64,000 bases of DNA from Bombyx mori (taxonomy: Eukaryota > Arthropoda > Insecta > Lepidoptera > Bombycidae): NCBI RefSeq assembly GCF_030269925.1, contig NC_085108.1, forward strand, positions 4,712,001-4,776,000, read 5' to 3'. This document shows positions 10,291 through 21,235 of the stretch, in pieces. Both the position numbers and the translations under genes were made by a program. How positions within the stretch are numbered: the first letter of the stretch is position 1; each line of letters starts with the position of its first letter. The notes under the pieces were generated by a model. The model had not been told where the DNA came from. It saw only the letters and a program-made list of their open reading frames with translations, and did no database searches.

Positions 10291-10620
10291 GGTGGTTTAT
10301 TAACTGTTTAATATCTGTGAATGTGCAAAAATGTGGGCAAATGAAACAAAGACGCTGGACGTAACTTCTCGGGATCCTCCAAAATGTCCACTGAAAAAAT
10401 TTCAGTAAATGACCACCATTTTACTGAGATTATATTTCATCCCATATCATCTCATTTCATTTAATTTCATCCCAGCTGATTAATGTCTCAAATTAATCAT
10501 CTTCATTTCATTTCATTTCACTCCAGATTATCATTTTTCATAAAAATAAGAATATAAATTAAAATAAGACATGACTTAAAGGTCTTAGTAACCAGGTCAT
10601 AAAATCCCTTAAAAAAAATG
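10291..10620 (+). repeat. Family F repeat carrying the empty Helitron site
   Basis: It matches 1730-1983 plus 2349-2412. The junction at 10554/10555 is uninterrupted, so this is the unoccupied allele of the Helitron site in the other copy. A TTTTTGGCGGGAA motif occurs on each side (10204 and 10708). Confidence 0.85.
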
Positions 10621-10759
10621 TTTACACAATGCATGTCCCAATATTTAAGTTATATTTTGACACTTGACGCCAACAACAATGACATCGCGCAATGCAGGTC
10701 TAACTTTTTGGCGGGAAAGCGACTCGGGCAACTATGTGTACCATAATTAATTGTTTTTG

Positions 10760-10924
10760 CCTTCCTATTGCTAGTAGTCTCGGGAGGTTACGCTAGCTTC
10801 CCCGGACGTGTAGGCGCTTACGAGACTCAGCCTGAGAGTCTTTGTTAACACTAGCCCTAGCAAGAGCATGGCTTCGCTGAATCTACCGCCGGATCGGAAT
10901 CGCGATCCACTGAGAAGATCTGGC
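10760..10924 (-). mobile_element. Family B repeat fragment
   Basis: It holds CTAGCCCTAGCAAGAGCATG, CCGCCGGATCGGAATCGCG and CACTGAGAAGATCTGGC, and ends abruptly there. Confidence 0.75.
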
Positions 10925-11183
10925 ATATTAGTGCATAAGTGTGTGAAAATGGGACAATCCTGCAGGGAATTCTTAAGGAATGGCGTCTCTCTGTCGTACT
11001 GGATGTACCTTCACAGCTGGATTCTGCTGCATTTGAGCTCCAGCGCATTCAAAAAGCCTCCATCATTCTTAACACACCCTAATATATTTCTCGCTTAGCT
11101 ACGAGAAGTTTAATAATACAAACACTTATAAAAAATTCAACAAGCAGGCCATTCTGAAAAAGTCTTAAATTGTAAAAAAATAA

Positions 11184-11860
11184 AGATGTGTGGTGTCGTG
11201 GGACACCGGATAGGAACGAAGTTCCTTATTATAAAAATATTAATTTTAAATTCTATTCGAGGTATAAAGAAAATAATTATTCGGGTATACCTAAAATTTT
11301 TATTATGATTTTTTTAAAGATAAAAAAAAAATACAAAGTTATTAACTTTATTTTGTTCACAATGATTTATAAAAAATATATAATAATAATATACAAAGAA
11401 ACAGCTATTTATATGAATAATAATAATAGTCGTCATCACGTAGACTATACATTAGACACTATAGCCATCATACTAAGACTATACGTCTTATATATATAAA
11501 AATGAATTGCTGTTTGTTAGTCTCGCTAAAACTCGAGAACAGCTGGACCGATTTGGCTAATTTTGGTCTTAAATTATTTATGGAAGTCCAGAGAAGATTT
11601 AAAAGGTAGATAAATATGAAAAGGCTCGGAGTTAAATAAAAATAACAATTTTGTTTTTCCTTTGATGAGTCCCCCGTCGGACGGATTCCTTTTGTTTGTT
11701 TTAAGTTTATTTTATACAAAAGCTTAGGTCTTTTATTTATCGATTGAGGCACTACGAAGTTTGCCGGGCCAGCTAGTAAATAATAAAAATCTTACGTTAC
11801 GGACGTTTTTTTTCCCGGTTTGGGTACCCCTCCGCATCGTCCCATAAGGAACTTCGTTCC
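11184..11860 (+). repeat. Family G element, copy 1, interrupted by a Helitron
   Basis: The left end GATGTGTGGTGTCGTGGG and hairpin GGAACGAAGTTCC, and the right end ATCTTACGTTACGGACG, also occur inverted at 41461-41935. The interior differs between copies. The class is unknown; no transposase frame is visible. Confidence 0.7.
11486..11776 (+). mobile_element. Helitron-like element (group H1), nested in family G
   Basis: It starts TCTTATATATATAAAAATG, passes GTCTCGCTAAAACTCGAG and ends GTTTGCCGGGCCAGCTAG followed by T. Its group mates are at 12219, 43578 and 50641. It is non-coding. Confidence 0.75.
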
Positions 11861-12173
11861 AAGAAACGAACTTTTATCATATTGATAGCAAAGAAACATA
11901 ATTTCTGTTAAAATTTGAAACGACAACAAAAAAATAACAATTCTCAAGCTAGATCCGTGTTGGAATTTCGCAATGCACGTAACTTCTTCGGCTTTAGACG
12001 TAGTATGCATAAAAATAATGGACGCCTAACTTGTATTAATTGATAGAGACAATAAAATCGCTCGTACGTTGGGTGGATCGCGTGCCGGATATATTTTTAC
12101 GATCGAAAGAAACATTGGATCCGACACGGTCCGTGTTTACGAACGATTATGTTCCCGTTAAGATTTTTCGGGT

Positions 12174-12180
<7 letters not shown>
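11861..12180. other. Non-repetitive segment, no gene recognised
   Basis: The part at 12040-12165 is relatively CpG-rich (CGTACG, GCGTGCCGG, CCGACACGG). It has no coding features. Confidence 0.5.

Positions 12181-12218
<38 letters not shown>
12180..12218. repeat. (AT)n microsatellite
   Basis: An uninterrupted TATATA run of about 38 bases directly abuts the CTAG end of the next element. Confidence 0.9.
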
Positions 12219-12219
<1 letters not shown>

Positions 12220-12507
12220 TAGCTGACCCGGCAGACTTCGTAGTGCCTCAATCGATAAATAAAAGACCTAAACTTTTGTATAAAATAAACTTAAAACAAA
12301 CAAAAGGAATCTCGGACGGGGGACACATCAAAGGAAAAACAAAATTGTTATTTTTATTTAATTCCATGCATTTTCATATTTTTCTACCTTTTAAACCTTC
12401 TCTGGACTTCCACAAATAATTCAAGACCAAAAATTAGCCAAATCGATCCAGCCGTTCTCGAGTTTTAGCGAGACTAACGAACAGCAATTCATTTTTATAT
12501 ATATAGA
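12219..12507 (-). mobile_element. Helitron-like element (group H1)
   Basis: On the minus strand it starts TCTATATATATAAAAATG and ends TCTGCCGGGTCAGCTAG. The flanks are A (12218) and T (12508), inserted into an AT run, with no target duplication. Confidence 0.8.
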
Positions 12508-12766
12508 TATACATATACATATATTCATGTTGGACTGTCAATAGTTCTGAGTGGCTTGCTTTGATCGGGTTAGTGGCCAAAAACGTGCACCTCAATCCAA
12601 ACACAATACCTAACACTTAATCGTTAGGTTGTGCAATAAAAATTAATGTACAACATTAACTTGGGTTATTTCTTGTTAATAATATACTGTAAAGAAAAAA
12701 AAAAAACGAATCAAATTTAAAGTTTGTTTTTATGTTTTTGGTTAATTGATAAAAAAAAAATTGTTT

Positions 12767-13008
12767 ATTTTTTTAATGCTTAGATGGGTGGGTGGACGAG
12801 CCCACCTGATGCTAAGCGGTAACTGGAGCCCATAGACATCTACAACGCAAATGCGCCACCCACCTTGAGATATAAGTTCTAAGGTCTCAGTATAGTTACA
12901 ACGCTGCCCCACCTTTCAAAACGAAACGCATTACTGCTTCACGGCAGAAATGGGCAGGGCGGTGGTACTTACCCGTGCGGACTCACAAGAGGTCCTACCA
13001 CCAATAAT
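12767..13008 (-). mobile_element. Bm1-type SINE, body only
   Basis: The reversed tail TTTTTTTAATGCTTAGATGG and the full body run to GGTCCTACCACCA, the common body boundary. Confidence 0.9.
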
Positions 13009-13236
13009 ACTTCGTCCACCAAGGAAAAGTTCTCCCTCCTTCTCCATTCAATCGTTCATTGCTGAAGAGCGTGATACGCCTGTCTGAGACCTTTTCGTGA
13101 GATTTGTAGCCACTTAAGGTCAGTGGTACAGTGAAGTGCCTCACCCAGTCCCGTACCCAAATGTTCGGGCACTTAATTAATTTTCCATCCAATTTTCCCG
13201 TCACTATAATAAGTCACTCCAGAAAAAAAAAAAATG

Positions 13237-13258
13237 TGTGCGTGTACTAGTGTACACA
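13237..13258. repeat. Short hairpin GTGTAC-TAGT-GTACAC
   Basis: The core GTGTACTAGTGTACAC has six-base perfect arms and partly paired extensions. It lies just left of the tandem duplication. Confidence 0.6.
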
Positions 13259-13338
13259 CGTAAGAAGTGAAACTTATTTATGGCCTTATTTTTCGAAAAA
13301 TGATCTACATGCAACTTTCTAGAAATTGGTTAAATAAA

Positions 13339-13458
13339 GTTAAATTAGATAAAGTTTAAACAAAAGGATTTTATTATCATAGACATGAATACAAAAAAGT
13401 TAAATTAGATAAAGTTTAAACAAAAGGATTTTATTATCATAGACATGAATACAAAAAA
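13339..13458. repeat. Perfect 60-bp tandem duplication
   Basis: The units 13339-13398 and 13399-13458 are identical base for base, starting GTTAAATTAGATAAAG. A shorter repeat of CGTAACNGAAAAATGTGAC follows at 13467-13504. Confidence 0.95.
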
Positions 13459-13560
13459 GATGGCGCGTAACGGAAAAATGTGACGCGTAACCGAAAAATG
13501 TGACGGTAAATTTTTTTCCAACGCCGATAAAGAAGTTTCACTTCAAAAACTCTGACACAA

Positions 13561-15654
13561 CAAAAAAAATTACAATCGAATTGAGAACGACTTCCTTTTT
13601 TTAGAGTCGTCCAAAAACGTTATCTCCAATTGCGTATTATAAAGTGCCAATTTGAAGTCACTACAAAAGCAGGCGACAGGAGACCGCCTTGTCACGAAAG
13701 AGTTCTAAACGTCTTCAGCGACGGATGTTATTTTTTATCCTCGATCATACGTAGCCATTAAGTGACAGTTGCATTTCAAAGCAGGTGCCTTGGCGCTTTT
13801 GAGTAATATACACAATACCAACGCGAAATAACCTTAAGCTTCAACTTTGAAGCCATAGAAAAAAGCGCCCAGATATGGAAAAAAATTAGATCCCGCTTAA
13901 TACGACAAAAAAAAGAGACTAATAATGAAAGAAAGAGAAATTGTAGATTTCGCATGCTGATAACTTATTAATGAAATATGCAAGAAAAAAGAACTAGTGC
14001 TGCACGATACGGGTATCGATTTTTTAATATCGATCATTCGATTAATGAAAGTCTTTGAAACTTTTAAGAATACGTACAATTTATCTTTATATTCCAGACG
14101 TCAAAATCAGCTGAACACAGAATACAATAAACTTATGCATACCATCATTAAAATAGTTTGTACCGTTTTACAAATTTTGTCAATTTCCAAATCGATTGAA
14201 AGATGTTGAATAATATATACCTAGTGGTAATATAAAAAAAGAAATGCGAATAAAAATTTTATTTAAGCATGTCCATTTACGGCAACAATGAAGAAAATAG
14301 TACACCACATTTAATAACTAAACTTAATCGACGTTGGCAAAGTTTTTTTACCTACGAATTGCAGGAAGGAATTCGTTTTAAAATCGATTACAAAACAAAA
14401 TCGATATACCTCATTCGTGAAGCCGGTGGAGCCAGTAAATTGACGTGTTAAGGACTTGTCCATTTATAATCTTGGCACACTTCTAATTAGAAGTTCATCG
14501 CGGCGAATAATAAAAAAAAAAAAGACAACAACAACTCAGAATTAATGACTTGTAATGTTTATTCTGTAGGGCTACGTATGTGGTTAGAATTAATACGATA
14601 CGACACGATATTCCGAAATATCGTAGCGCTTAATTTGTTTTACATTCGAGTCCTTTCACATTGATCAAGGGCACTTTTGTACATTTCACAGTATAACAGC
14701 TGCTACATTAATTTCGTGGCATTTCTAAGACCTACCATGCTGATAAGAAGGTACAATCCGCGCTGGAACTGATTGTCGACTTAGAAATTGAATATCTGTT
14801 TGTACTAATAATAACGTAGTATTCATAAGACATTTAGGCGATACGATTTAAAAAAAATCGTCTTCCGATTTCGACGCGTTCTATCTACAAACGTTAAGTC
14901 TCTTGTTTATTATGAGCGTTGATCCAAAACGATCATGAGAAAAGTTGTGCTTTTTTTTTACGCGGAGTTTTCTAATGTTACTCTTTACGAGCTTTCTCGA
15001 GCTTTTTTGTTAGAAAAACTATACGTAAAACAGAGCCGAACATTATAATGAAGCAACCGACCTTAATTCGAAAGGCCTTTAACTAATCTTATACCTTTAA
15101 ACGAGCAATTATTATAATCTGAATCTCGGAAACGGCTCCAACAATTTTCATAAAATTTAGTATACAGGGGATTTCGGGGGCGATAAATCGATCTAGCTAC
15201 GATTTATTTTCAGAAAATGATGTTTTATTCGTATTTTCAATAATCAACTCTTCCCGACATCTATTGGCGAATAATAATACTATTTTTCTTAATTGAGGGC
15301 AACTAACCGTTTTAAAGACACAACAAGATGGCGTTATCAAAAAAAAAAAAAAACGAGAAAAGCTCGGTCATCGACTAGTATTTATTAACGGAGCTTACGA
15401 ACAAGTGATCTGTACTTGACGAAGCTATGCTTAGTTCAACGAAACCATTGATGCGAATCGAAGGGCTCCATGGGAACTGATGGTGTTCATAAATTATGGC
15501 CCCCATGAAGCTATCGTTCGGTGACGTCAGTCTTAAAGCTAACTGATTAATGCATGGATGACTTTGTAATACTACAATCTCTATACGTTCTATAAGTACT
15601 ATTACGGTTTAAAATTGCGTTTTTTTTTAATGTCACTACGTCCTAAGTAATGCT
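13561..15654. other. Two kilobases without a recognised gene
   Basis: The part at about 15120-15355 (around GGGGATTTCGGGGGCGATAA) resembles a dispersed moth repeat as I remember it, but no second copy is in this window. Small open frames at 13997-14209 and 14269-14451 show no family features. Confidence 0.4.
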
Positions 15655-15655
15655 T

Positions 15656-16065
15656 ATAAATAATACGTGAAGCAAAAACTTTGTATCCCTTTTTACGAAA
15701 ATTGCGCGGACGGAGGAGTATAAAATTTTCCACACTTATAGAGAATATAGAGAAGAAGTGCACAATGCTAATATTTTTTTTAAATAATGCATAAAAGATA
15801 CATTAAATCAATAAAGAAAACATTACACACACTACATACCAGGTATTTGACGCACACACGCATGCATACTATTTATTGTCAAACTTTTGTTCTTGACGTC
15901 TGTGGTCAAATTGAGATTAAATATTGTTTGTCTTTGTTAATGTTTTTTATAGTGTAGCCTTGGCGAAATTTGTGATTATAGAAGTATAAAATACAATCAT
16001 AATAATGTACAAACTTACAATTCCAATTAATTATAGTCGAATTTCGACTACTGCGGGACCTCTAG
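15656..16065 (+). mobile_element. Helitron-like element (group H3)
   Basis: The 3' end has a hairpin TAGTCGAATTTCGACTA (16034-16050), then CTGCGGGACCT and CTAG followed by T. This hairpin-spacer-CTAG order is the Helitron 3' signature. The left end near TACGTGAAGCAAAAACTTTG is shared with the copies at 23980 and 27837. It is non-coding. Confidence 0.8.
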
Positions 16066-17005
16066 TGCTTATAAATAGGTATTATTTTATTCTTAGTTGA
16101 GAAGACCTACACTTGTTTATTGTTATTCGTTGCTTATTTTATTTTGTTATATTATTGTATTCTTTCTATCTATTTGTAATTTAATTTTGACTTAAATGTG
16201 TGTTAAGAAAAACCTATATTATTATTTTTTTTGTTTTTAAAAAGGATTCTTCTTCAGTGCTATGTATTGAAGTCTTGCATTCAGTGAAAAGAGAATTCAG
16301 TGTTGTATATATAGTTCATTAATACTGTTTACTGTTTAATTTTTAATATTAATTTTAAAAGAGATTAAGGGCTTTAAATGTTGTTTTCTAATTATATCAC
16401 AAAAACACAATTGAAGTCTTTTATTGTTTATTTATTCAGAAATACTCCGTAATATCATTTAATGTGTATCTAAAATGTGTGTAATTTTTACGCGATAAAT
16501 AAATGAATTATTATAATTATTATAATCTATATTTATTTAAAATATTATTGATTATAAACTATTTAAAAAAAAAGATATTAAAATACAATTAAAAAAAAAA
16601 TACTTTATTATTAAAATAGATTGCCGCTGATGGCGATGTCTACGATACAAGCCACCAGTAGTTAGGGTTCCAGAGTGAGAAACCTCCTCACAATACGAAA
16701 AAATATAATAATTATTGTTTCTCTCTCTCTCTCTCTCTGTGTCATTTCGAATACTGTACAGTTTTCGTGGTCGCAAAACTTCTACTCATTCTTGTCTTAT
16801 TTAATGCTTTGCTGACGTGCGGCTAAGACAATACTCTCTACCATCAGCAAGACGAGCTGACGGTCCACCTAGGGTCAAGAGTCACAGACGCCCATAGACT
16901 TGTGTGTGTTTAACTTTGTTTGACTACAAACGGCAGATCAAGTGTTCGATTTTGAAGACCTGATTTGACAGATAACACACCCAATGTTCAAATCCCAATG
17001 TTCCG
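16066..17005. other. No gene recognised; (CT)n microsatellite inside
   Basis: A CTCTCTCT run lies at 16721-16739. A worn SINE tail remnant (ACGAGCTGACGGTCCACCT) lies at 16851-16869. The rest is AT-rich. Confidence 0.5.
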
Positions 17006-17300
17006 GTGTTGGATAACATATTATTTTCTATGTACTGGAAATGGCATTGGATTGGTCACACTTTGAGAAAGCCCGATACCCACCTATCAAAGAGAGCACT
17101 GACCTGGAAAGTGTCTGGCAAAAGGAAGAGAGGCCGCCCTAGAACAACTTGGCGTCGCTCGGTGGAGCAGGAGCTAGGGGTCTTGGACATGACGTGGGAG
17201 GAGTTAGAACAGACTGTCCAAGACCGATATAAATGGAAAAATTTGATTCGAGCCCTACACCCCAGCAGAGGGTGAAAAAGAAGGAATGGATGAATGAATG
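17006..17300 (+). pseudogene. Non-LTR retrotransposon C-terminal fragment
   Basis: The frame to the stop at 17273 reads WKWHWIGHTLRKP, SGKRKRGRPRTTWRRSVEQE and DRYKWKNLIRALHPSRG. This is the usual C-terminus of an insect LINE reverse-transcriptase ORF (RTE-like). A GAATGAATGAATG tail follows, consistent with a retroposed 3' end. The catalytic RT domain is absent, so it is 5'-truncated. Confidence 0.8.
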
Positions 17301-17547
17301 AATGTAGTAATTGAAGTAGTAGTGTTAAGATACTCCGCTGGTACGTAGGACCCTTACAAGTTGTCTCCACTTCTTTTTAATGTAATACGCCCTTAACTTA
17401 TTACGACGCATAGCATTTACGGACGCCATCCCCGATGAAGGGCTAATTTTGCCTTTGCATTATCTTAGTATTAATACCAGCGTACTGTGATTGCTAATAT
17501 ATTCCCGATCTTGCGGAATCTTGTAAACAGTCGACGTCGCGCTAAGC

Positions 17548-17687
17548 ACGTCATGTCGGATTCTGCGAAGCGCTGTTCTTGCTAGGATTAGTGCTAGCAA
17601 CATCGTCATGTTTGAGCCCCATGAGCTCATCTACTTGTTAGGTTACGCTGGCATAGCTTCTCAAGGCTATCAGCTTACGTAGGGCCA
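17548..17687 (+). mobile_element. Family B repeat, 3' part
   Basis: It carries GATTCTGCGAAGCGCTGTTC, GAGCCCCATGAGCTCATCT and CTCAAGGCTATCAGCTTACG. The A-tail is lost. Confidence 0.75.
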
Positions 17688-17709
17688 ACAAAAAGTAATT
17701 GCCAACCGA

Positions 17710-17930
17710 TATTTTTTTTTATTGCTTAGATGGGTGGACGAGCTCCCAGCCCACCTGGTGTTAAGTAGTAAATGCGCCACCCACCTTGAGATATAAGTTC
17801 TAAGGTCTCAAGTACAGTTACAACGGCTGCCCCACCCTTCAAGCCGAAACGCATTACTGCTTCACGGCCGAAATAGGCAGGGTGGTGGTACCTACCCGCA
17901 CGGACTCACAAGAGGTGCTACCACCAGTAA
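17710..17930 (-). mobile_element. Bm1-type SINE body with short internal deletion
   Basis: The reversed tail and GGACGAGCTCCCAGCCCACC are present, then GTTAAGTAG joins directly to TAAATGCGCC. It ends at GCTACCACCAGTAA. Confidence 0.9.
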
Positions 17931-18210
17931 AATTAATAATATTAAAAAACAAACCTAAACTTAAACCGTAAAAGTAGGTTTAATTGTGTTAATGAATGCT
18001 AATACAAAATACTTAAGTAAAGCCGAGCAAAAAGTAATTATTCGTGGCTAAGAATTTTCCGTTTGACGTATTTGGATGCCTTGAACTAAGAGCACGGTGG
18101 TATTGTTTCGCTTGCAGCTGATGCTGCGCGTTTTGCGATCCATACTTTTTTAATTGACTCAGAAATACTAAGGCTCGCGATCCAATAATTTTAGCAGTGT
18201 TAAGAGTCCA

Positions 18211-18500
18211 TAAACGGCCGTCTGGTGTAGTGGTAAGTGACATGATCACTACACAAGGGGGTCGCGGGTTCGAATCCAGCCAAGGGAAGATATTTGTATG
18301 ATAATATAAATATCTTTCCAGGGTTGTGGATGTATATAAAAATATATGTATGTGTATAATAAAAATCTTACATTTATTTCCGTTATCTGGTACCTGTAAC
18401 ACAAGTTCTTTACGAACTTATCACGGGACCAGTTAACGTGGTGTGATTGTTAGTAAATATTTATATTTATTTATATTTATTTATATTTATATAAAGATCA
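18211..18500 (+). mobile_element. tRNA-derived SINE of a second family
   Basis: The A-box TGGTGTAGTGG and B-box GGGTTCGAATCC head is followed by a non-tRNA body (ACGAACTTATCACGGGACCA) and a TTATTTATATTTA tail. Its body is unlike Bm1. The acceptor stem does not pair, so it is not a tRNA gene. Confidence 0.75.
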
Positions 18501-18642
18501 CTAACGTAAACGCCACGTTGAGACATGAGTTCTATAATACAAATATTTATTATAGGTCTATAGTGAAATATTTTTTGTAAAATAGATAATCCCTTACGGG
18601 ATCGTTTTCCTGTATTTTTGGTAACGTTTATTACATATTGTC

Positions 18643-18970
18643 TTCTCGCATTAAAACTGTATAATCTCAAAGCTTACTAATTTTAAAGGAGAACGTTTTA
18701 AAGGTTTATTAATATGTGATATTTTTAATATTAATGATCTTTGCAACATTTCTTTTTTATTTTTAAGATAAAATTGTGTATTAATTTTGTTGATAGTAGA
18801 CAAAATCTAAGTAAACTAAAAAAAAAAAAATTAAAACTAAATTCTAGGCTCTTTTGACAGTATTTATGAGAAAAATACTGGCGATACCAAATTATTCCGC
18901 ATATTAACTCAATTTCGAATATTTTTCGAAATTGTACACATTTAATGCGAAAAGTCGATCCTATTGGTTC
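18643..18970 (+). repeat. Copy 2 of the 350-bp dispersed duplication
   Basis: It has the same order of blocks as 6747-7100 with several small deletions. No flanking target duplication was evident. Confidence 0.85.
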
Positions 18971-19904
18971 GTAAAAACGTTTTTGGGTCATGAAGAAAAT
19001 ATTGCATCTGCTAGCCAGAGATAGCTGCGTTATTCTTAAGGAATACGTCAGAATACCTCAGGTCCGTTTCGTGTAGTTACGAATCTTTATTTGTCCCGGG
19101 GGCCGATTCTCCAAGTTATTTTAGGCCAAAGGGCAAACGGGCATAATATGGGACTCCTGCCCACCATAAAATGATAGTAGTGAGATAACGGATTCACTAA
19201 ACCACTACGCTTTGTTCGCGGAAAAATAATGAATAACATAAAATGGAACATAGACCTTAAATTTTCTCTGAACTCTGATATTTTCCAATTTAACAAAAAA
19301 AATTAAAAGTGTGAACATTCTGATTACGTGCCCTAAATAAGCTCCCCTAATATTTTCATTATCAATACGACACTCCACAACAATAGAAATGCAATCCGCT
19401 TAAAAATCAGCCAGACAGTTCGTCGGTCGCGTGTCACAGCGGGCGCCATTTTGTAGTTATATCCTTCGCGTAATGGCCGCTAATAATGGCCGCATTAGTT
19501 GGGGCGCGAAAACGTCACAAATCAATAGAATTATAAATGCGGACTTGACTGTCAACTTGAATATTTTATTCATTTAAATTCATTGATGTTCGACTGTATG
19601 TATACCTACCTTATGTTAAATAACCGTGTAGCCAAATAGCAAAGGCAAAATCGTTCACAGACTGGAAATTTCACATTGCTTACCTACACATTGCAACATC
19701 GTCAATATAAATATTTTTTAGCAACGCTTCAGGTATATTTGCAAACACTTCACCATCTTTATTGAGGCGTGTACAAAAACTGAGGTGAGCACGTAGTGTC
19801 ATTTGATATGAACACATAAAACATAAGCTTGTTGGAGTGTCAGGAAAACGAATAAAATGTGAAATTTTTATCATTCGAAAATCTAAAATATAATTGTAAA
19901 AAAA
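18971..19904. other. No gene; GCCAT-rich island inside
   Basis: The part at 19430-19560 is non-repetitive and GC-rich, with three GCCAT motifs (19445-19449 plus; 19473-19477 and 19486-19490 as ATGGC). The rest is AT-rich with no recognised element. Confidence 0.45.
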
Positions 19905-19972
19905 ATTTTTATTGCTTAGATGGGTGGACGAGCTCACAGCCCACCTAGTGTTAAGTGGTTACCGGAGCCCAT
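19905..19972 (-). mobile_element. Bm1-type SINE, 3' end only
   Basis: The reversed tail runs through TTACCGGAGCCCATAG and then stops. It faces the next copy tail-outward. Confidence 0.85.
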
Positions 19973-20066
19973 AGGCTACCATCGAATAGGTAGGAAAAAA
20001 TACAAAATGAAATTCAATCACCTAGTTGTAAAGTACAAAAAACATTAAAACATCGTAACTTCTCAC

Positions 20067-20223
20067 TGGTGGTAGGACCTCTTGTGTGTCCGCACGGGTA
20101 GGTACCACCACCCCGCCTATTTCTGCCGTGAAGCAGTACGTTGTAAATTTCTATGGGATCCAGTAACCACTTAACACCAGGTGGGCTATGAGCTCGTCCA
20201 CCCATCTAAGCAATAAAAAAAAA
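20067..20223 (+). mobile_element. Bm1-type SINE body with internal deletion
   Basis: It starts at CACTGGTGGTAGGACC. GCCGTGAAGCAGTA then joins CGTTGTAAATTTC, so about 85 body bases are missing. The tail is CTAAGCAATAAAAAAAAA. Confidence 0.9.
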
Positions 20224-20404
20224 CCCAGGAAGGGCACGTCCACCATTAAAACCATTCAGATTGGCTCGTTGCTCGAGTGCTTAGTGATTTTGAGTATTGA
20301 AACGCGAAACTGAAAGCCTAAGACTGTATTTTCGTTTAAAATATTATTGATATTTTGAATACGAGTGTGTCCACTGTGTGTTAGGTTACTGCTTGTGTTT
20401 ACAC

Positions 20405-20723
20405 GTCATCTCGGATCCTCCCGATCCACTAACGGTGCTTCTAGGTACTTCAAGCACCGGTCACCGTTCTCGTCGAACCCGTCGCTTGCGACGAAGGGCT
20501 CGACGAGTAAATTAACTCTCAGACACAGCCCACTGAGTTTCTCGCCGGATCTTCTCGGGGGGTCGCGATTCCGATCCGGTGGTAGATTCTGCGAAGAACG
20601 ACTCTTGCTAGGGTTCGTGTTAGCATCGTCGTCAGGTTTGAGCCCCGTGAGCTCACCTACTAGTAACGGTTACGCTGGAATAGCCGCTCCAGGCTACCAG
20701 CTTAGGTAGAAAAAAAAAAAAAA
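20405..20723 (+). mobile_element. Family B repeat, near-complete with A-tail
   Basis: It runs from ATCTCGGATCCTCCCGATCC through TTCTCGTCGAACCCGTCGCT, AGTTTCTCGCCGGATCTTCT and CCAGGCTACCAGCTTAGG to a 13-A tail. This is the best reference for the sense orientation. The open frame across it (20365-20709) is a by-product of its GC-rich composition. Confidence 0.8.
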
Positions 20724-20880
20724 CATCTTGTGTTTCCTGCACCCATTACACAGAAGCAAAACCTAACTCGAATTTAACCAACTCATAGTTCTTTACATAA
20801 ACCATTATTAAACAGGTTCTTAGAACGATTTTTGACAATTCACTTCTTTGCGATACGGTGTGTTCGCAAGAATACATACT

Positions 20881-21235
20881 GTAGATCTAAGCAATAAAAA
20901 AAAATACCGGCTCGATACAAAACACACGCTCTGTTAATGCAATAGAAAAACCCATAAAATATATAGGTACCACCGCCTTGCCTATTTCTGCCGTGAAGCA
21001 GTAATGCGTTTCGGTTTGAAGGGTGGGGCAGCCGTTGTAACTATACTGAGATCTTAGAACTTATATCTCAAGGTGGGTGGCGCATTTACGTTATAGATGT
21101 CCATGGGCTACAGTAACCACTTAACACCAGGTGGGCTGTGAGCTCGTCCATCCATCTAAGCAATAAAAATAAATACCGGCTCGACACAAAACACGCCCTC
21201 TATTAATGCAATAGAAAAACCATAAAAATACCACT
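20881..21235 (+). repeat. Tandem duplication of SINE tail plus 55-bp flank
   Basis: CTAAGCAATAAAAA followed by TACCGGCTCGATACAAAACA and TTAATGCAATAGAAAAAC occurs at 20888-20962 and again at 21158-21229. The SINE body lies between them. Confidence 0.85.
20965..21170 (+). mobile_element. Bm1-type SINE body, 5'-truncated
   Basis: It begins within GGTACCACCGCCTTGCC and runs to the tail at CTAAGCAATAAAAATAAA. Confidence 0.9.

Noticed and set aside
11188..11499. 103-residue frame
   Set aside because: Begins in the family G end and runs through AT-rich Ile/Lys/Tyr codons; composition-driven.
18211..18290. tRNA gene
   Set aside because: B-box is good but the 3' acceptor arm is missing and a SINE body follows.
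20365..20709. 114-residue frame as a protein
   Set aside because: It lies in family B; the same residues appear in pieces at 45948-46193 and 51631-51864 within truncated copies, so it is repeat sequence read through.
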